From positions 1 to 13,265 of the forward strand of contig JADGED010000053.1 of assembly GCA_016744555.1 (NCBI GenBank): DNA of 13,265 nucleotides. Reading direction: 5' to 3'. Under the pieces are notes generated by a model that searched no databases, was not told where the DNA came from, and saw only the letters and a list, made by a program, of their open reading frames with translations. This document shows positions 1 through 6,894 of the stretch, in pieces. The DNA is from Desulfuromonadaceae bacterium (GTDB lineage Bacteria > Desulfobacterota > Desulfuromonadia > Desulfuromonadales > Geopsychrobacteraceae). The number at the start of each line of letters is the position of its first letter. The first letter of the stretch is position 1. The translations under genes and the position numbers were made by a program.

Positions 1-239
1 GTGGGCTCTATATTTACCCCCAAACAGCACAGGCTCCATCGGGTAAGCTACGCTTACTTTACGAATGTAATCCAATTGCCTTCCTAGCAGAGCAAGCCGG
101 TGCGTTAGCTACGGATGGTTTCAATCCAATTCTTGACCTGGTTCCAACCGAACTGCATCAACGGGTCCCTTTCTTTACCGGGTCACCAGATATGATGGAT
201 ACCGCACACCAGTTTATGACAGATTTTAAAGAAGACTAG
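1..239 (+). CDS. fbp: Fructose-1,6-bisphosphatase class I, C-terminal part (5' end outside window)
   Basis: Catalyses hydrolysis of fructose-1,6-bisphosphate to fructose-6-phosphate in the cytoplasm, a committed step of gluconeogenesis. The visible reading frame begins at base 3 and gives about 78 residues up to a TAG stop. It contains GKLRLLYECNPIAFLAEQAG and then a TELHQR..PFFTGS stretch. From memory these match the E. coli Fbp C-terminus (GKLRLLYEANPMAFLAEQAG, then ETLHQRRSFFVG). In this family the Lys/Arg/Tyr/Glu part of that motif lies in the substrate and metal site. The C-terminal end is complete and undisturbed. The start and most of the protein lie left of the window. An intrinsic terminator follows 44 bases after the stop, so this gene is the end of its transcription unit. 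Identification is firm; only the C-terminal quarter or so is seen. Confidence 0.93.
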   Translation, partial: GLYIYPQTAQAPSGKLRLLYECNPIAFLAEQAGALATDGFNPILDLVPTELHQRVPFFTGSPDMMDTAHQFMTDFKED

Positions 240-282
240 TTGCTACTACAGTACATAGAGTCTTCCCAATTAAAACTATGCC

Positions 283-324
283 GCCCCTGATTTTGCGTTA
301 AAAAGCTCAAACTCAGGGGCTTTT
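283..324 (+). terminator. Intrinsic terminator downstream of fbp
   Basis: The arms GCCCCTGA (283-290) and TCAGGGGC (313-320) are perfectly complementary over 8 bp. After one mismatch the stem can extend by another three A-T pairs. The right arm is followed directly by TTTT. It lies 44 bases beyond the fbp stop and ahead of the MFS gene, as expected for fbp termination. The loop is fairly long, and the T-tract is short and broken by AA, so termination may be incomplete. Confidence 0.75.
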
Positions 325-371
325 AACTAAGTCAATATGGCTCTTTTAGTTGGTAGTTTTTCCATGGCTAT

Positions 372-1583
372 TTGAGCTATTCTACTTACATGCCTACACC
401 CCACTCAAACGTCAAAAAACTCTACGCTTTTTCATTCCTCAAGATGAGCCTGTTTCCGATGGCGATCATCACCTTATTTTGGAAAGATCAGATTGGCCTT
501 AGCCTCACCGAAATCCTGTTATTACAGGGGATTTTCTCCATCTCGATGGTGGTCATGGAATACCCGTCCGGTTACTTAAGCGACCGGATTGGTTATCGTA
601 CGGCTCTTAATGTTGCTTCACTGTTGGGAATTGTTGGCTGGGGAATTTATACCGTAGCAGATTCTTTCTCACAGGTACTGATAGCAGAAATTATTCTTGG
701 CTTCTCCATCTCTTTTATCAGCGGTTCAGATAGCGCCATGCTTTACGAGAGCTTAAAGGCTAACGGGGAGGAGCAACACTATTCCCGCCACGAAGGACGA
801 AAAAGTGGAATGGGGCAACTTGGCGAAGCTTGCGGCGCTATATTTGCCGGATTGCTCTACGCTTCAGCCCCACTGCTCCCGTTTATTATCCAAGTATTAG
901 TCTGGGTTTTAGCTCTATTACTGACTCGTTCCATGGTTGAACCGCAGGAAAAATTGCAAGCGCCAGAGAGTCACCTTGCCGAGGCGTGGAAATCGACCCG
1001 TTATGCCCTAAAGGAAAACAAGCGTCTGCGCTACACCATCCTTTTGAGCGTAGTTTTGGGGTTAACCTCCTACTACCCAATCTGGTTAATTCAGCCCTAC
1101 ATGCAAGACGGCGGCGTTCCCATCGCTTGGTTCGGACCAATATGGGCGGCTGCAAACTTAAGTGTCGCATTGTTTGCCTTAATCAGTCACCGCAGTCACC
1201 TACGCCTTGGTGACCGCTGGATGGTATTACTGATAATCGTGGTTGTTATCGCTGGCTATCTGGGGCTTGGCCTAGTTGGTGGGCTGTGGGGGTTTCTTTT
1301 TTACTACTTACTAACCTGTATGCGTGGCTTGCGTGGCCCAATGTTGCTCAGTCATGCCCAACGTGAAATTCCATCCGCTAACCGCGCTGGCATTCTATCG
1401 CTGCAATCACTCTGTTTTCGAATTAGCTTTGTCTGCACCGGGCCATTAATCGGGATGGTTGCCGATAATGTTGGGGTTAAGCAAACATTTCTATTTCTCT
1501 GCTATGGGTTTGCGATGGTACTTCCTCCAGTAGCCTGGTTGTTTTTACACCAACTAAAAAAGAAAAGTAGCTTGTGGCAATAA
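372..1583 (+). CDS. MFS transporter (major facilitator superfamily permease)
   Basis: An inner-membrane permease of 403 residues, the usual size for a 12-helix major facilitator. About twelve hydrophobic segments can be read, starting near residues 18-36, 46-66, 79-97, 101-124, 150-186 and continuing to 370-395. The loop between helices 2 and 3 carries the family's motif A as GYLSDRIGYR (residues 67-76). The following SGSDSAMLYESL stretch (about 117-128) is typical of a broad group of uncharacterised drug/proton-antiporter-like MFS proteins. No substrate can be named. The start is uncertain: the longest frame begins with TTG at 372, an in-frame ATG lies at 390, and neither has a convincing ribosome site. 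Its stop codon abuts the stop of the convergent response-regulator gene with no bases between. No recognisable operon partner lies on the + strand. Confidence 0.88.
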   Translation: MSYSTYMPTPHSNVKKLYAFSFLKMSLFPMAIITLFWKDQIGLSLTEILLLQGIFSISMVVMEYPSGYLSDRIGYRTALNVASLLGIVGWGIYTVADSFSQVLIAEIILGFSISFISGSDSAMLYESLKANGEEQHYSRHEGRKSGMGQLGEACGAIFAGLLYASAPLLPFIIQVLVWVLALLLTRSMVEPQEKLQAPESHLAEAWKSTRYALKENKRLRYTILLSVVLGLTSYYPIWLIQPYMQDGGVPIAWFGPIWAAANLSVALFALISHRSHLRLGDRWMVLLIIVVVIAGYLGLGLVGGLWGFLFYYLLTCMRGLRGPMLLSHAQREIPSANRAGILSLQSLCFRISFVCTGPLIGMVADNVGVKQTFLFLCYGFAMVLPPVAWLFLHQLKKKSSLWQ

Positions 1584-1955
1584 TCACGGGGATGCAATCC
1601 GCTCTTTAAGGCTAATTATTTCACTTAGCTGAAAAGGTTTTCGTAAAAAATGAAATGCCCCAGCAGCCATCGCCTCTTCACATGTTTCGTCGCTACCATG
1701 ACCAGTCATAACAATAACTGGCAGTTCTGGACACAGGTCATTAATTTTTCTAGTGAGCTCAATACCATTTGTCCCTGGCATTCTAATATCGGTAAAAATA
1801 GCTGAACAATTTACATTACCAATTGCTTTAAGAGCATCATCGCCATTACTAAACTCCACTACCTCGCAACCTAATGCTATGAGAAACTCACACAAAACCT
1901 GCCTAACTATTGGCTCATCATCGACAACAAATATTTTTTTAGTGCACTCATTCAT
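1584..1955 (-). CDS. Single-domain (CheY-like) response regulator
   Basis: A 123-residue phosphoreceiver domain with no output domain. The acidic pocket is D12 and D13, the phospho-accepting aspartate is D56 (in FTDIRMPG), and the switch residues are T84 and K106 (in RKPF), so all residues needed for phosphorylation are present. The gene begins 6 bases after the kinase stop and has a good ribosome site (AAGG..AGGG just upstream of the ATG), so it is co-transcribed with the histidine kinase and is its likely phosphate acceptor. Because it lacks a DNA-binding or enzymatic domain, it must act by protein contact, by onward phosphotransfer to an unlinked partner, or as a phosphate sink. Which of these applies cannot be told from the window. 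It is the last gene of the operon. Confidence 0.93.
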   Translation of the reverse strand: MNECTKKIFVVDDEPIVRQVLCEFLIALGCEVVEFSNGDDALKAIGNVNCSAIFTDIRMPGTNGIELTRKINDLCPELPVIVMTGHGSDETCEEAMAAGAFHFLRKPFQLSEIISLKERIASP

Positions 1956-1961
1956 AATCCC

Positions 1962-3824
1962 TTACCTTTCAGAGACCAGAGGAAAACAAATTGTAAACGT
2001 CGACCCTTCTCCACCCTGCGTCACAAAACTGATTGTTCCACCCATTTCTTCGACAATAGACTTACTGATTGAAAGCCCAAGGCCAGTCCCCTTATCGGGG
2101 TCTTTCGTCGTAAAAAAAGGATCAAACATTTTGTCAGCAACAGTGCTAGGAATGCCATTACCGTTATCACTTACGTGCAGACAGCCCAAAAGCTGATTGT
2201 TTTCTTCGCGCACAGCAGAACAAATAGTTATAATCGACTTATAATTCAAACATTCTTGGGACTGCTTACACTCAAGAGCATCTCGCGCATTGGTCAAGAG
2301 ATTTAGGACAACTTCTTCAACCGAAAATGGATTTATCTGAACCGATAACTCCTTTTCCGTAAGCTCCAACTTCAATTCGATATCATGAGATTTAAATTGA
2401 GCAGTAATTAAACTTGTTGCTGATTTCACTACATCATTCAAATCAGCGGTAGATGTTTCAACTTTTCCAGCTTCACGTGCAAACAACCGAACATGATCGA
2501 TAATATGCACCATACGATCTGACTGCTCGACGATAACCTGAGAACAATCTACTATTTTTTGCTGCTCTGGTGCCCGTTGCTTACTACAAATTAATGGAAT
2601 CAGTTCAGCCATACCACGCACTCCGGTTAGAGGTTGACTCAACTCGTGGGCAATTCCAGCAGCCATCTCTCCCAAAGAACGTAAACGGTCGGAACGTACA
2701 CTCAATGTTCTCTGTAACTCTAACTCGCCTTCAGCTCGCAGACGATGCTCCATTTCTTCGTTAAGTTGATTGTTTTTGCTCTTAAGCTCTTTCTGCTGCT
2801 TTGTCGCTTCATCTATACGTGTCTGTAAAATAATGTTTGAAGTCTTAAAACGAATAATTTTTATGACGCTTGTCAACAGGATTATAATCAAAAGACCAGG
2901 GCCCAACAAATGTTGCCAGAGTGTTAAAGAACCAGAAACGGTCTTTTCTTCGGTCCAAGCAAGTAAATTGAGTGGCACTTGCGATATAGGTTTTCGCACC
3001 ACGACAAAGCTATTAGATATCGCTTGGTCCCTAATAAAATCAACTTTTTCAAACCTATCCAAGGGTAAATCGGAGGCAAGCTTACCGATCATTTTTAGCA
3101 GGTCAGGGTTCGCATCCATCTGTTCTGAACGAATTAACCAGCGGTTATTGTAAACAAGATCAAACCGATTGAAATCGTTTATACCGCCTATATCAACAAA
3201 GTTATTCATCAACGAATCAAGCTGCAAAACGGCTACAACTTCACCAACTTTTTCACCTTTCACAACGCATGGTGCAGACAAAACCATCCTTAATCTATTA
3301 TCAGCTTCATAGATAACAAGCTGGGCTTCATCGGCAGACCTATTGAACTGATCAAACAAGCCCGTAGGTATCAATTCATCATCTATTTTAAGGTTAGTAT
3401 CGACCAGAACCTGCTCATCCAGATCAATTAAAAATAGTCTTTCATAGATCGAATCACCTTGAACAGTTTTATTTTCTATAGTTTTGCTCAGGAGCTGGTT
3501 GATAACAAACAGATTAACTTTAAGGCCATACGCTTCTGACATCCCTAAAGATTTATTGACAAAATAGGCAGAAACCTCCCTTGATCCGGCAATAAAACTA
3601 AGGTCGTGTTTCCGTTCGGAAAAATAATACTCCAGTGATGTCGACCGTTTATCTAGATCAAGACAGATACGCTTCAGGCTAACTTCTAACAGTGATGATT
3701 GCGCTTGAAAATTAGATAAAATCAAAAAAAACAAATAACTTCCCAGCACCAAACATGCCCCTAAAATTAGCAAGTTGGCCCTTTTATTCATAGAAATCAA
3801 TTCTATTTTAGATATTGGCGTCAT
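1962..3824 (-). CDS. Membrane sensor histidine kinase with large periplasmic domain
   Basis: A 620-residue sensor kinase. In order: a short cytoplasmic start, a first membrane helix (about 17-37), a periplasmic sensor region of about 265 residues (about 38-302) that looks like a double-Cache fold by layout (first lobe around FLIDLDEQVLVDTN, 131-144), a second membrane helix (about 303-325), a probable coiled coil (about 335-378), a HisKA domain with phospho-accepting H393 in HELSQPL, and a HATPase domain. The HATPase domain shows N512 of the N box, DNGNGIP at 553-559, FDPFFTTK at 567-574 and GTGLGLS at 579-585. The kinase core resembles the DctB/HPK4-like group, and nothing catalytic is missing. 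The gene follows the second binding-protein gene by 27 bases and precedes the receiver by 6. The chosen ATG has AAGGGG very close upstream. An ATG 11 codons later (3791) has no ribosome site and is less likely. Confidence 0.93.
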   Translation of the reverse strand: MTPISKIELISMNKRANLLILGACLVLGSYLFFLILSNFQAQSSLLEVSLKRICLDLDKRSTSLEYYFSERKHDLSFIAGSREVSAYFVNKSLGMSEAYGLKVNLFVINQLLSKTIENKTVQGDSIYERLFLIDLDEQVLVDTNLKIDDELIPTGLFDQFNRSADEAQLVIYEADNRLRMVLSAPCVVKGEKVGEVVAVLQLDSLMNNFVDIGGINDFNRFDLVYNNRWLIRSEQMDANPDLLKMIGKLASDLPLDRFEKVDFIRDQAISNSFVVVRKPISQVPLNLLAWTEEKTVSGSLTLWQHLLGPGLLIIILLTSVIKIIRFKTSNIILQTRIDEATKQQKELKSKNNQLNEEMEHRLRAEGELELQRTLSVRSDRLRSLGEMAAGIAHELSQPLTGVRGMAELIPLICSKQRAPEQQKIVDCSQVIVEQSDRMVHIIDHVRLFAREAGKVETSTADLNDVVKSATSLITAQFKSHDIELKLELTEKELSVQINPFSVEEVVLNLLTNARDALECKQSQECLNYKSIITICSAVREENNQLLGCLHVSDNGNGIPSTVADKMFDPFFTTKDPDKGTGLGLSISKSIVEEMGGTISFVTQGGEGSTFTICFPLVSER

Positions 3825-3851
3825 ATCCCCTTGGTAACTCCGATTAGGAAA

Positions 3852-4736
3852 TCAGCTAAGTAAAAAATTAGGATAATAAAGAAACACAGAGGGGTAATAT
3901 TTTTCTACCAGCTTCTTGTACTTGCCACTAGAAATCAGCTGTTGAAAAAACTGTTCAAATTCTTGCCGCAACCTTGGTGAGGACTGGGCAAACGCACTCG
4001 CCATCATCTGATCGGGGGAAACTGGACCTATTACCTTAATTCCATCAGGCAAACTTTCAAGCGCAATCAGAGCGACAGGGACTGCCATTAAAGTGGCGTC
4101 GGTTACCCTTGCGACAACCGCGGGAATCATTTCGTCAAGGTTGCGGTCGGCCTCAAATAATTTTATTTTTGCACCGGTCTCATTTAGGCCATACAAAGCT
4201 GGATCGAGACAGCTATCTTTAAGTCCGAGAATACTAAAATTATTTAAACTCTTTTTTACCAACTCAACATCAACCATCACATTGCCAGTTGGTATAATTG
4301 GCTGCAAGCAAGAATCAGATCTAGCGATCAACCAGACACCGCTGGGAAACGTCATAGGGGAAAAACTTACAATTTTCCCTCGCCACGGCAACACGGTAAA
4401 ACCACTAGCGATAACGTCTCCTCGCACCGGCTTATCAACCGCTAGAACTTCAATTTCTTCACCAATAGGCTTAACCTCTTTGCCAGTTAAATCAGCAACA
4501 ATACTTGACCAATCGCTCGCAACAAATTCATAATCAACCCCAAGGTGAGCGGCAAACTTCTGCATAAGCTCTACCTCTAAACCACAACAATCTTCCGTGA
4601 CAAAATTCGCATAAACAATACCAAGGTGTCGTAGCTTACCAGCTTTTAAAACGTCATCTAGATCCCCAGCCATAGTCAATGGTGGCAAAGGAATAAATAA
4701 AAATAGAGCAATTACTATTGAAAATATATTTTTCAT
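3852..4736 (-). CDS. Periplasmic solute-binding protein, family 3 type (paralogue of the upstream gene)
   Basis: A 294-residue protein with a signal peptide (hydrophobic residues 3-20, cleavage probably after TMA at 23) and a bilobed family-3 (amino-acid type) binding-protein fold. It shares long runs with the gene just upstream: LRHLG.xYANFV, DVIA.G.T.LPWR, CLDPxLYGL..TGA, KVIGPVSP and a YPSVF tail. Aligned by eye with GlnH/HisJ-type proteins, R119 falls at the carboxylate-binding arginine. The position of the amino-group-binding aspartate is A218, in LMAVPVA. The mature protein has four cysteines (50, 51, 143, 176), and only C176 is shared with its paralogue. No permease or ATPase gene is adjacent; the next gene, 27 bases on, is a histidine kinase. 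A role as ligand sensor for that kinase is inferred. GGGGG lies upstream of the ATG. Confidence 0.87.
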   Translation of the reverse strand: MKNIFSIVIALFLFIPLPPLTMAGDLDDVLKAGKLRHLGIVYANFVTEDCCGLEVELMQKFAAHLGVDYEFVASDWSSIVADLTGKEVKPIGEEIEVLAVDKPVRGDVIASGFTVLPWRGKIVSFSPMTFPSGVWLIARSDSCLQPIIPTGNVMVDVELVKKSLNNFSILGLKDSCLDPALYGLNETGAKIKLFEADRNLDEMIPAVVARVTDATLMAVPVALIALESLPDGIKVIGPVSPDQMMASAFAQSSPRLRQEFEQFFQQLISSGKYKKLVEKYYPSVFLYYPNFLLS

Positions 4737-4777
4737 GACATTCCCCCGTTGCAGTTCGTGTCAAATTGCTTGTTACA

Positions 4778-5707
4778 CTATTTAATTATCTCCCTTGACC
4801 CTTCAAAAAAATCCCCTAAATAAACAAATACAGAGGGGTAATGCTTCTCCACCATTTTTTTATAAGTCTTATCTGCCCAAATTTTTTTGAAAAAACTATT
4901 AAACTCATCCAAAAGTTCGGGTGAGTCTTTTGCAAAAGCCACCCCCATATATTGATGTGGAGAGACCGGTCCAATAACCTTGATTTCCCCTTGCCATTTT
5001 TGCAAAGCGATTAAAGCATCTGGGATATCAAGCAATGTCGCCTCTGCTACACCATCCAGCACTGCCGGAGCAACCTCATCAAGGTTTTCGCTACTCGTGT
5101 AAAAACGGATATCAGCGCCAGTTTGTCCAAGGCCATAAAGCGTGGGATCTAAGCAGGTGTTTTTCATGGCTAAAACTGAGCGATTTTTCAAAAGCCCTTT
5201 GACGTTTTGAATATCCAATTCAACATTATTACTCGGCGAGATTGGTTTGATAGGTGAGTCTGCTCGCGCCAGCAGCCACACTCCAGTTGGAAAGGTTGGA
5301 ATCGAATATTGGACTAATTTTTCACGCCACGGAAGAATGGTAAGGCCGTTAGCAATAACATCGCCTAGAATGGGTAATTTACCAGAATAGTTCTTAGCGG
5401 TATCACCACTGATTAGGAGATTACCCGTTAAATCGGTAAAAACTTGCGACCAAGTTGTCTGCACCCACTCATATTTAACTCCAAGGTGCTGTGCAAATAG
5501 CCGCATCAGGTCAACATCAAGGCCACTAACACCTTCAGGCGTCGGTTTCACAAAGTTTGCATAGCTGACCCCAAGGTGACGCAAAACCCCCCGTTGTCGG
5601 ATCTCAGCTAAGTCACTTGCAAAACATGAAACCGACAAAGGATAAAATAATAGCATCGTGCCAAACAAAACAATCCTAACAACTTGGCAAACCTTGTGGA
5701 TGTTCAT
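4778..5707 (-). CDS. Periplasmic solute-binding protein, family 3 type (first gene of sensory operon)
   Basis: A 309-residue exported binding protein: an N-terminal hydrophobic segment (about 11-30), then two lobes typical of amino-acid-type family-3 proteins. Aligned by eye with glutamine and histidine binding proteins, R128 (in LPWREK) matches the ligand-carboxylate arginine and D227 (in LLDIPDA) matches the amino-group aspartate, so the clamp for an alpha-amino-acid-like ligand is complete. Cleavage after CFA (residue 30) is the likely signal peptidase I site. C28 has only a poor lipobox (SVSC), so lipidation is doubtful. C185 is the only cysteine of the mature protein and is conserved in the paralogue downstream. 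The AAGGGG ribosome site is well spaced from the ATG. This is the first gene of the four-gene sensory operon and sits 41 bases before its paralogue. The ligand is unknown. Confidence 0.88.
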   Translation of the reverse strand: MNIHKVCQVVRIVLFGTMLLFYPLSVSCFASDLAEIRQRGVLRHLGVSYANFVKPTPEGVSGLDVDLMRLFAQHLGVKYEWVQTTWSQVFTDLTGNLLISGDTAKNYSGKLPILGDVIANGLTILPWREKLVQYSIPTFPTGVWLLARADSPIKPISPSNNVELDIQNVKGLLKNRSVLAMKNTCLDPTLYGLGQTGADIRFYTSSENLDEVAPAVLDGVAEATLLDIPDALIALQKWQGEIKVIGPVSPHQYMGVAFAKDSPELLDEFNSFFKKIWADKTYKKMVEKHYPSVFVYLGDFFEGSREIIK

Positions 5708-5976
5708 TATTCAACCCCTTAATTCGGCCATATAATCTACTAAAAACATGAGAATGGCGAGGTTCTGTTTAGACCTTTATCCAAACTTGAAACTAACTTT
5801 AATGGTTTGCTAAAACTGACAATTTTAAATTGGCACCTAAACAACCGGTATTTTTATCGTCTCTACTTATTGAAGCATAAATATTAAAGATGTCTAGTAG
5901 TTAGTGGTAAAAAGAATTCTACAACAAAGCTAAATCTAAGGTTTAATGCAACCGCAAACGACAAAACAATGACCAT
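5708..5976 (-). promoter_or_regulatory. Upstream non-coding region of the binding-protein/kinase operon
   Basis: About 270 AT-rich bases lie between the lolA terminator and the first binding-protein start, with no plausible gene on either strand. Since the terminator should stop recombination-operon transcripts, the operon promoter must be here. I see no convincing sigma-70 pair. The best -10-like stretch on the - strand is GATTATAT about 30 bases before the start codon, without a matching -35, and no -24/-12 sigma-54 site is visible. A small inverted repeat, CAATTT-T-AAATTG, lies at 5820-5832. The ribosome site AAGGGG is at 5715-5720. Confidence 0.45.
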
Positions 5977-6010
5977 AAAAAAACCGCACCATGACATAGT
6001 CACGGCACGG
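5977..6010 (-). terminator. Strong intrinsic terminator after lolA
   Basis: Read on the - strand, CCGTGCCGTGAC and GTCATGGTGCGG form a 12-bp stem (three G-T wobbles) around a TAT loop. It is followed immediately by seven T residues (5977-5983 on the + strand is AAAAAAA). It begins 33 bases after the lolA stop, and ends the recCBD-lolA side and insulates the binding-protein operon. There is no T-tract on the + strand side, so it acts in one direction. Confidence 0.88.
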
Positions 6011-6043
6011 CAAATCTAATCAAAGCATCGAAGGGTGCTGTAA

Positions 6044-6805
6044 TTAAAAACCTAATTCGCTCGGAGTTACAACCTTAACCCCTTCAGGGAGCTCAAACGT
6101 AAAGATATCCTCACTTAAGTCGCGGTTTACTTTTACCGCAGCAAACTTAATCGAGGTTTTGTTGTCGTTTGGATCGGTCACTAACGTACTCAAGATTGGG
6201 AAGATCCCTCCAGTTACATTTTCCTCGGTCCATCGTGTTACCGCTTTTTTGCTCACCACAATATCTATTTGTTTAATAAACTGTGACTTTAACCGTGGTA
6301 CCAATTGCAACAAATAGTTACCATCACTATCGGTCTGTGATTCGCCCCAAGCGATGGAAAAATCTTTCGATAAATTTCCTAGACCACTAAGAAATGAGAC
6401 CGGGTTTTGCTCTGTTGTAGAACTGAGGCTAGCAATATCGCTAATCACCACTTGGCGATTTTCGAGGACGTAAACCCACATGGTTTTTCCATCGGAAATA
6501 ATCTCTTGAGCCGTTGGCAAAATATATTTCCAGCGAAACTTAGCTAAGACAACCTCACCTTCTACCGCTGGGGTAAAACTAAAACTGACCGTTCCATTCC
6601 CTTTTTGGGTACGCCCAATGGAGGCAATCAGGGATCGTTGCTGAAACTTCGCCTGAAAATTATTGATTTGTTCTGCCGATTTTGTTGCCGCTTTAAATGG
6701 CGTTTCGAGGGCAGCAACAACATCAACCAACTTAACTTCTGCAGCACTGGCTGCAATGGGAACATATAATAACAACAGTAGGCTAAAGAGCACCTTTGAT
6801 AACAT
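6044..6805 (-). CDS. lolA: Outer-membrane lipoprotein carrier protein LolA
   Basis: A periplasmic chaperone that accepts lipoproteins released by the LolCDE transporter and delivers them to the outer membrane. The 253-residue precursor starts with a clear signal peptide (leucine-rich core at residues 6-14, cleavage after ASA at 21). The mature part shows the LolA pattern: an aromatic strand FRWKYILPTAQEIISDGKTM, then WVY, QVVI, a short LSGLGNLSKDF helix, and a final FTFELPEGVKVV strand. It is some 50 residues longer than the E. coli protein, mainly from a longer N-terminal helix region and extra loops. The ribosome site AGGAG is well placed 7 bases before the ATG. The gene follows recD by 89 bases on the same strand, so it may be read through from the recombination genes or have its own promoter there. 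It is followed by a strong terminator. Confidence 0.9.
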   Translation of the reverse strand: MLSKVLFSLLLLLYVPIAASAAEVKLVDVVAALETPFKAATKSAEQINNFQAKFQQRSLIASIGRTQKGNGTVSFSFTPAVEGEVVLAKFRWKYILPTAQEIISDGKTMWVYVLENRQVVISDIASLSSTTEQNPVSFLSGLGNLSKDFSIAWGESQTDSDGNYLLQLVPRLKSQFIKQIDIVVSKKAVTRWTEENVTGGIFPILSTLVTDPNDNKTSIKFAAVKVNRDLSEDIFTFELPEGVKVVTPSELGF

Positions 6806-6843
6806 GATAAATCTCCTGATTAGCTAAGTGTTTATGGAGGCTG

Positions 6844-6894
6844 AAGTCTAGCAGACTTTGAGCGATGGAGATAGAGATACTAGCAAATCTCCAT
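6844..6894 (-). repeat. Two adjacent inverted repeats between recD and lolA
   Basis: ATGGAGAT (6865-6872) and ATCTCCAT (6887-6894) form a perfect 8-bp stem with a 14-base loop, starting directly at the recD stop codon. Next to it AAGTCT-AGC-AGACTT (6844-6858) is a perfect 6-bp inverted repeat with a 3-base centre. Neither is followed by a T-tract on the - strand, so they are not standard intrinsic terminators. They could be an RNA processing or stability element, or an operator for lolA; function is unknown. Confidence 0.5.

Noticed and set aside
364..375. ATG at 364 as start for the MFS gene
   Set aside because: It reads ATG-GCT-ATT-TGA, a different frame that stops after three codons.
1753..2196. 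Open frame of 147 codons on the + strand across the receiver and kinase genes
   Set aside because: It is antisense to two well-supported signalling genes, spans their junction and has no recognisable protein character.
4093..4533. Open frame of 146 codons on the + strand inside the second binding-protein gene
   Set aside because: It is a shadow of a clear coding gene; the composition follows the opposite strand and no ribosome site or domain is visible.
4759..4764. TTGACA on the - strand between the two binding-protein genes, a perfect -35 hexamer
   Set aside because: No -10 element lies 16-18 bases downstream; that position falls at the ribosome site and start codon of the next gene.
5612..5707. 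Possible lipoprotein signal at C28 of the first binding protein
   Set aside because: The residues before the cysteine (S-V-S) lack the usual leucine or valine at -3, and a signal peptidase I site after CFA is at least as good.
5820..5832. CAATTT-T-AAATTG as a transcription-factor operator
   Set aside because: Such short AT palindromes are expected by chance in this AT-rich spacer; kept only as a remark in the region entry.
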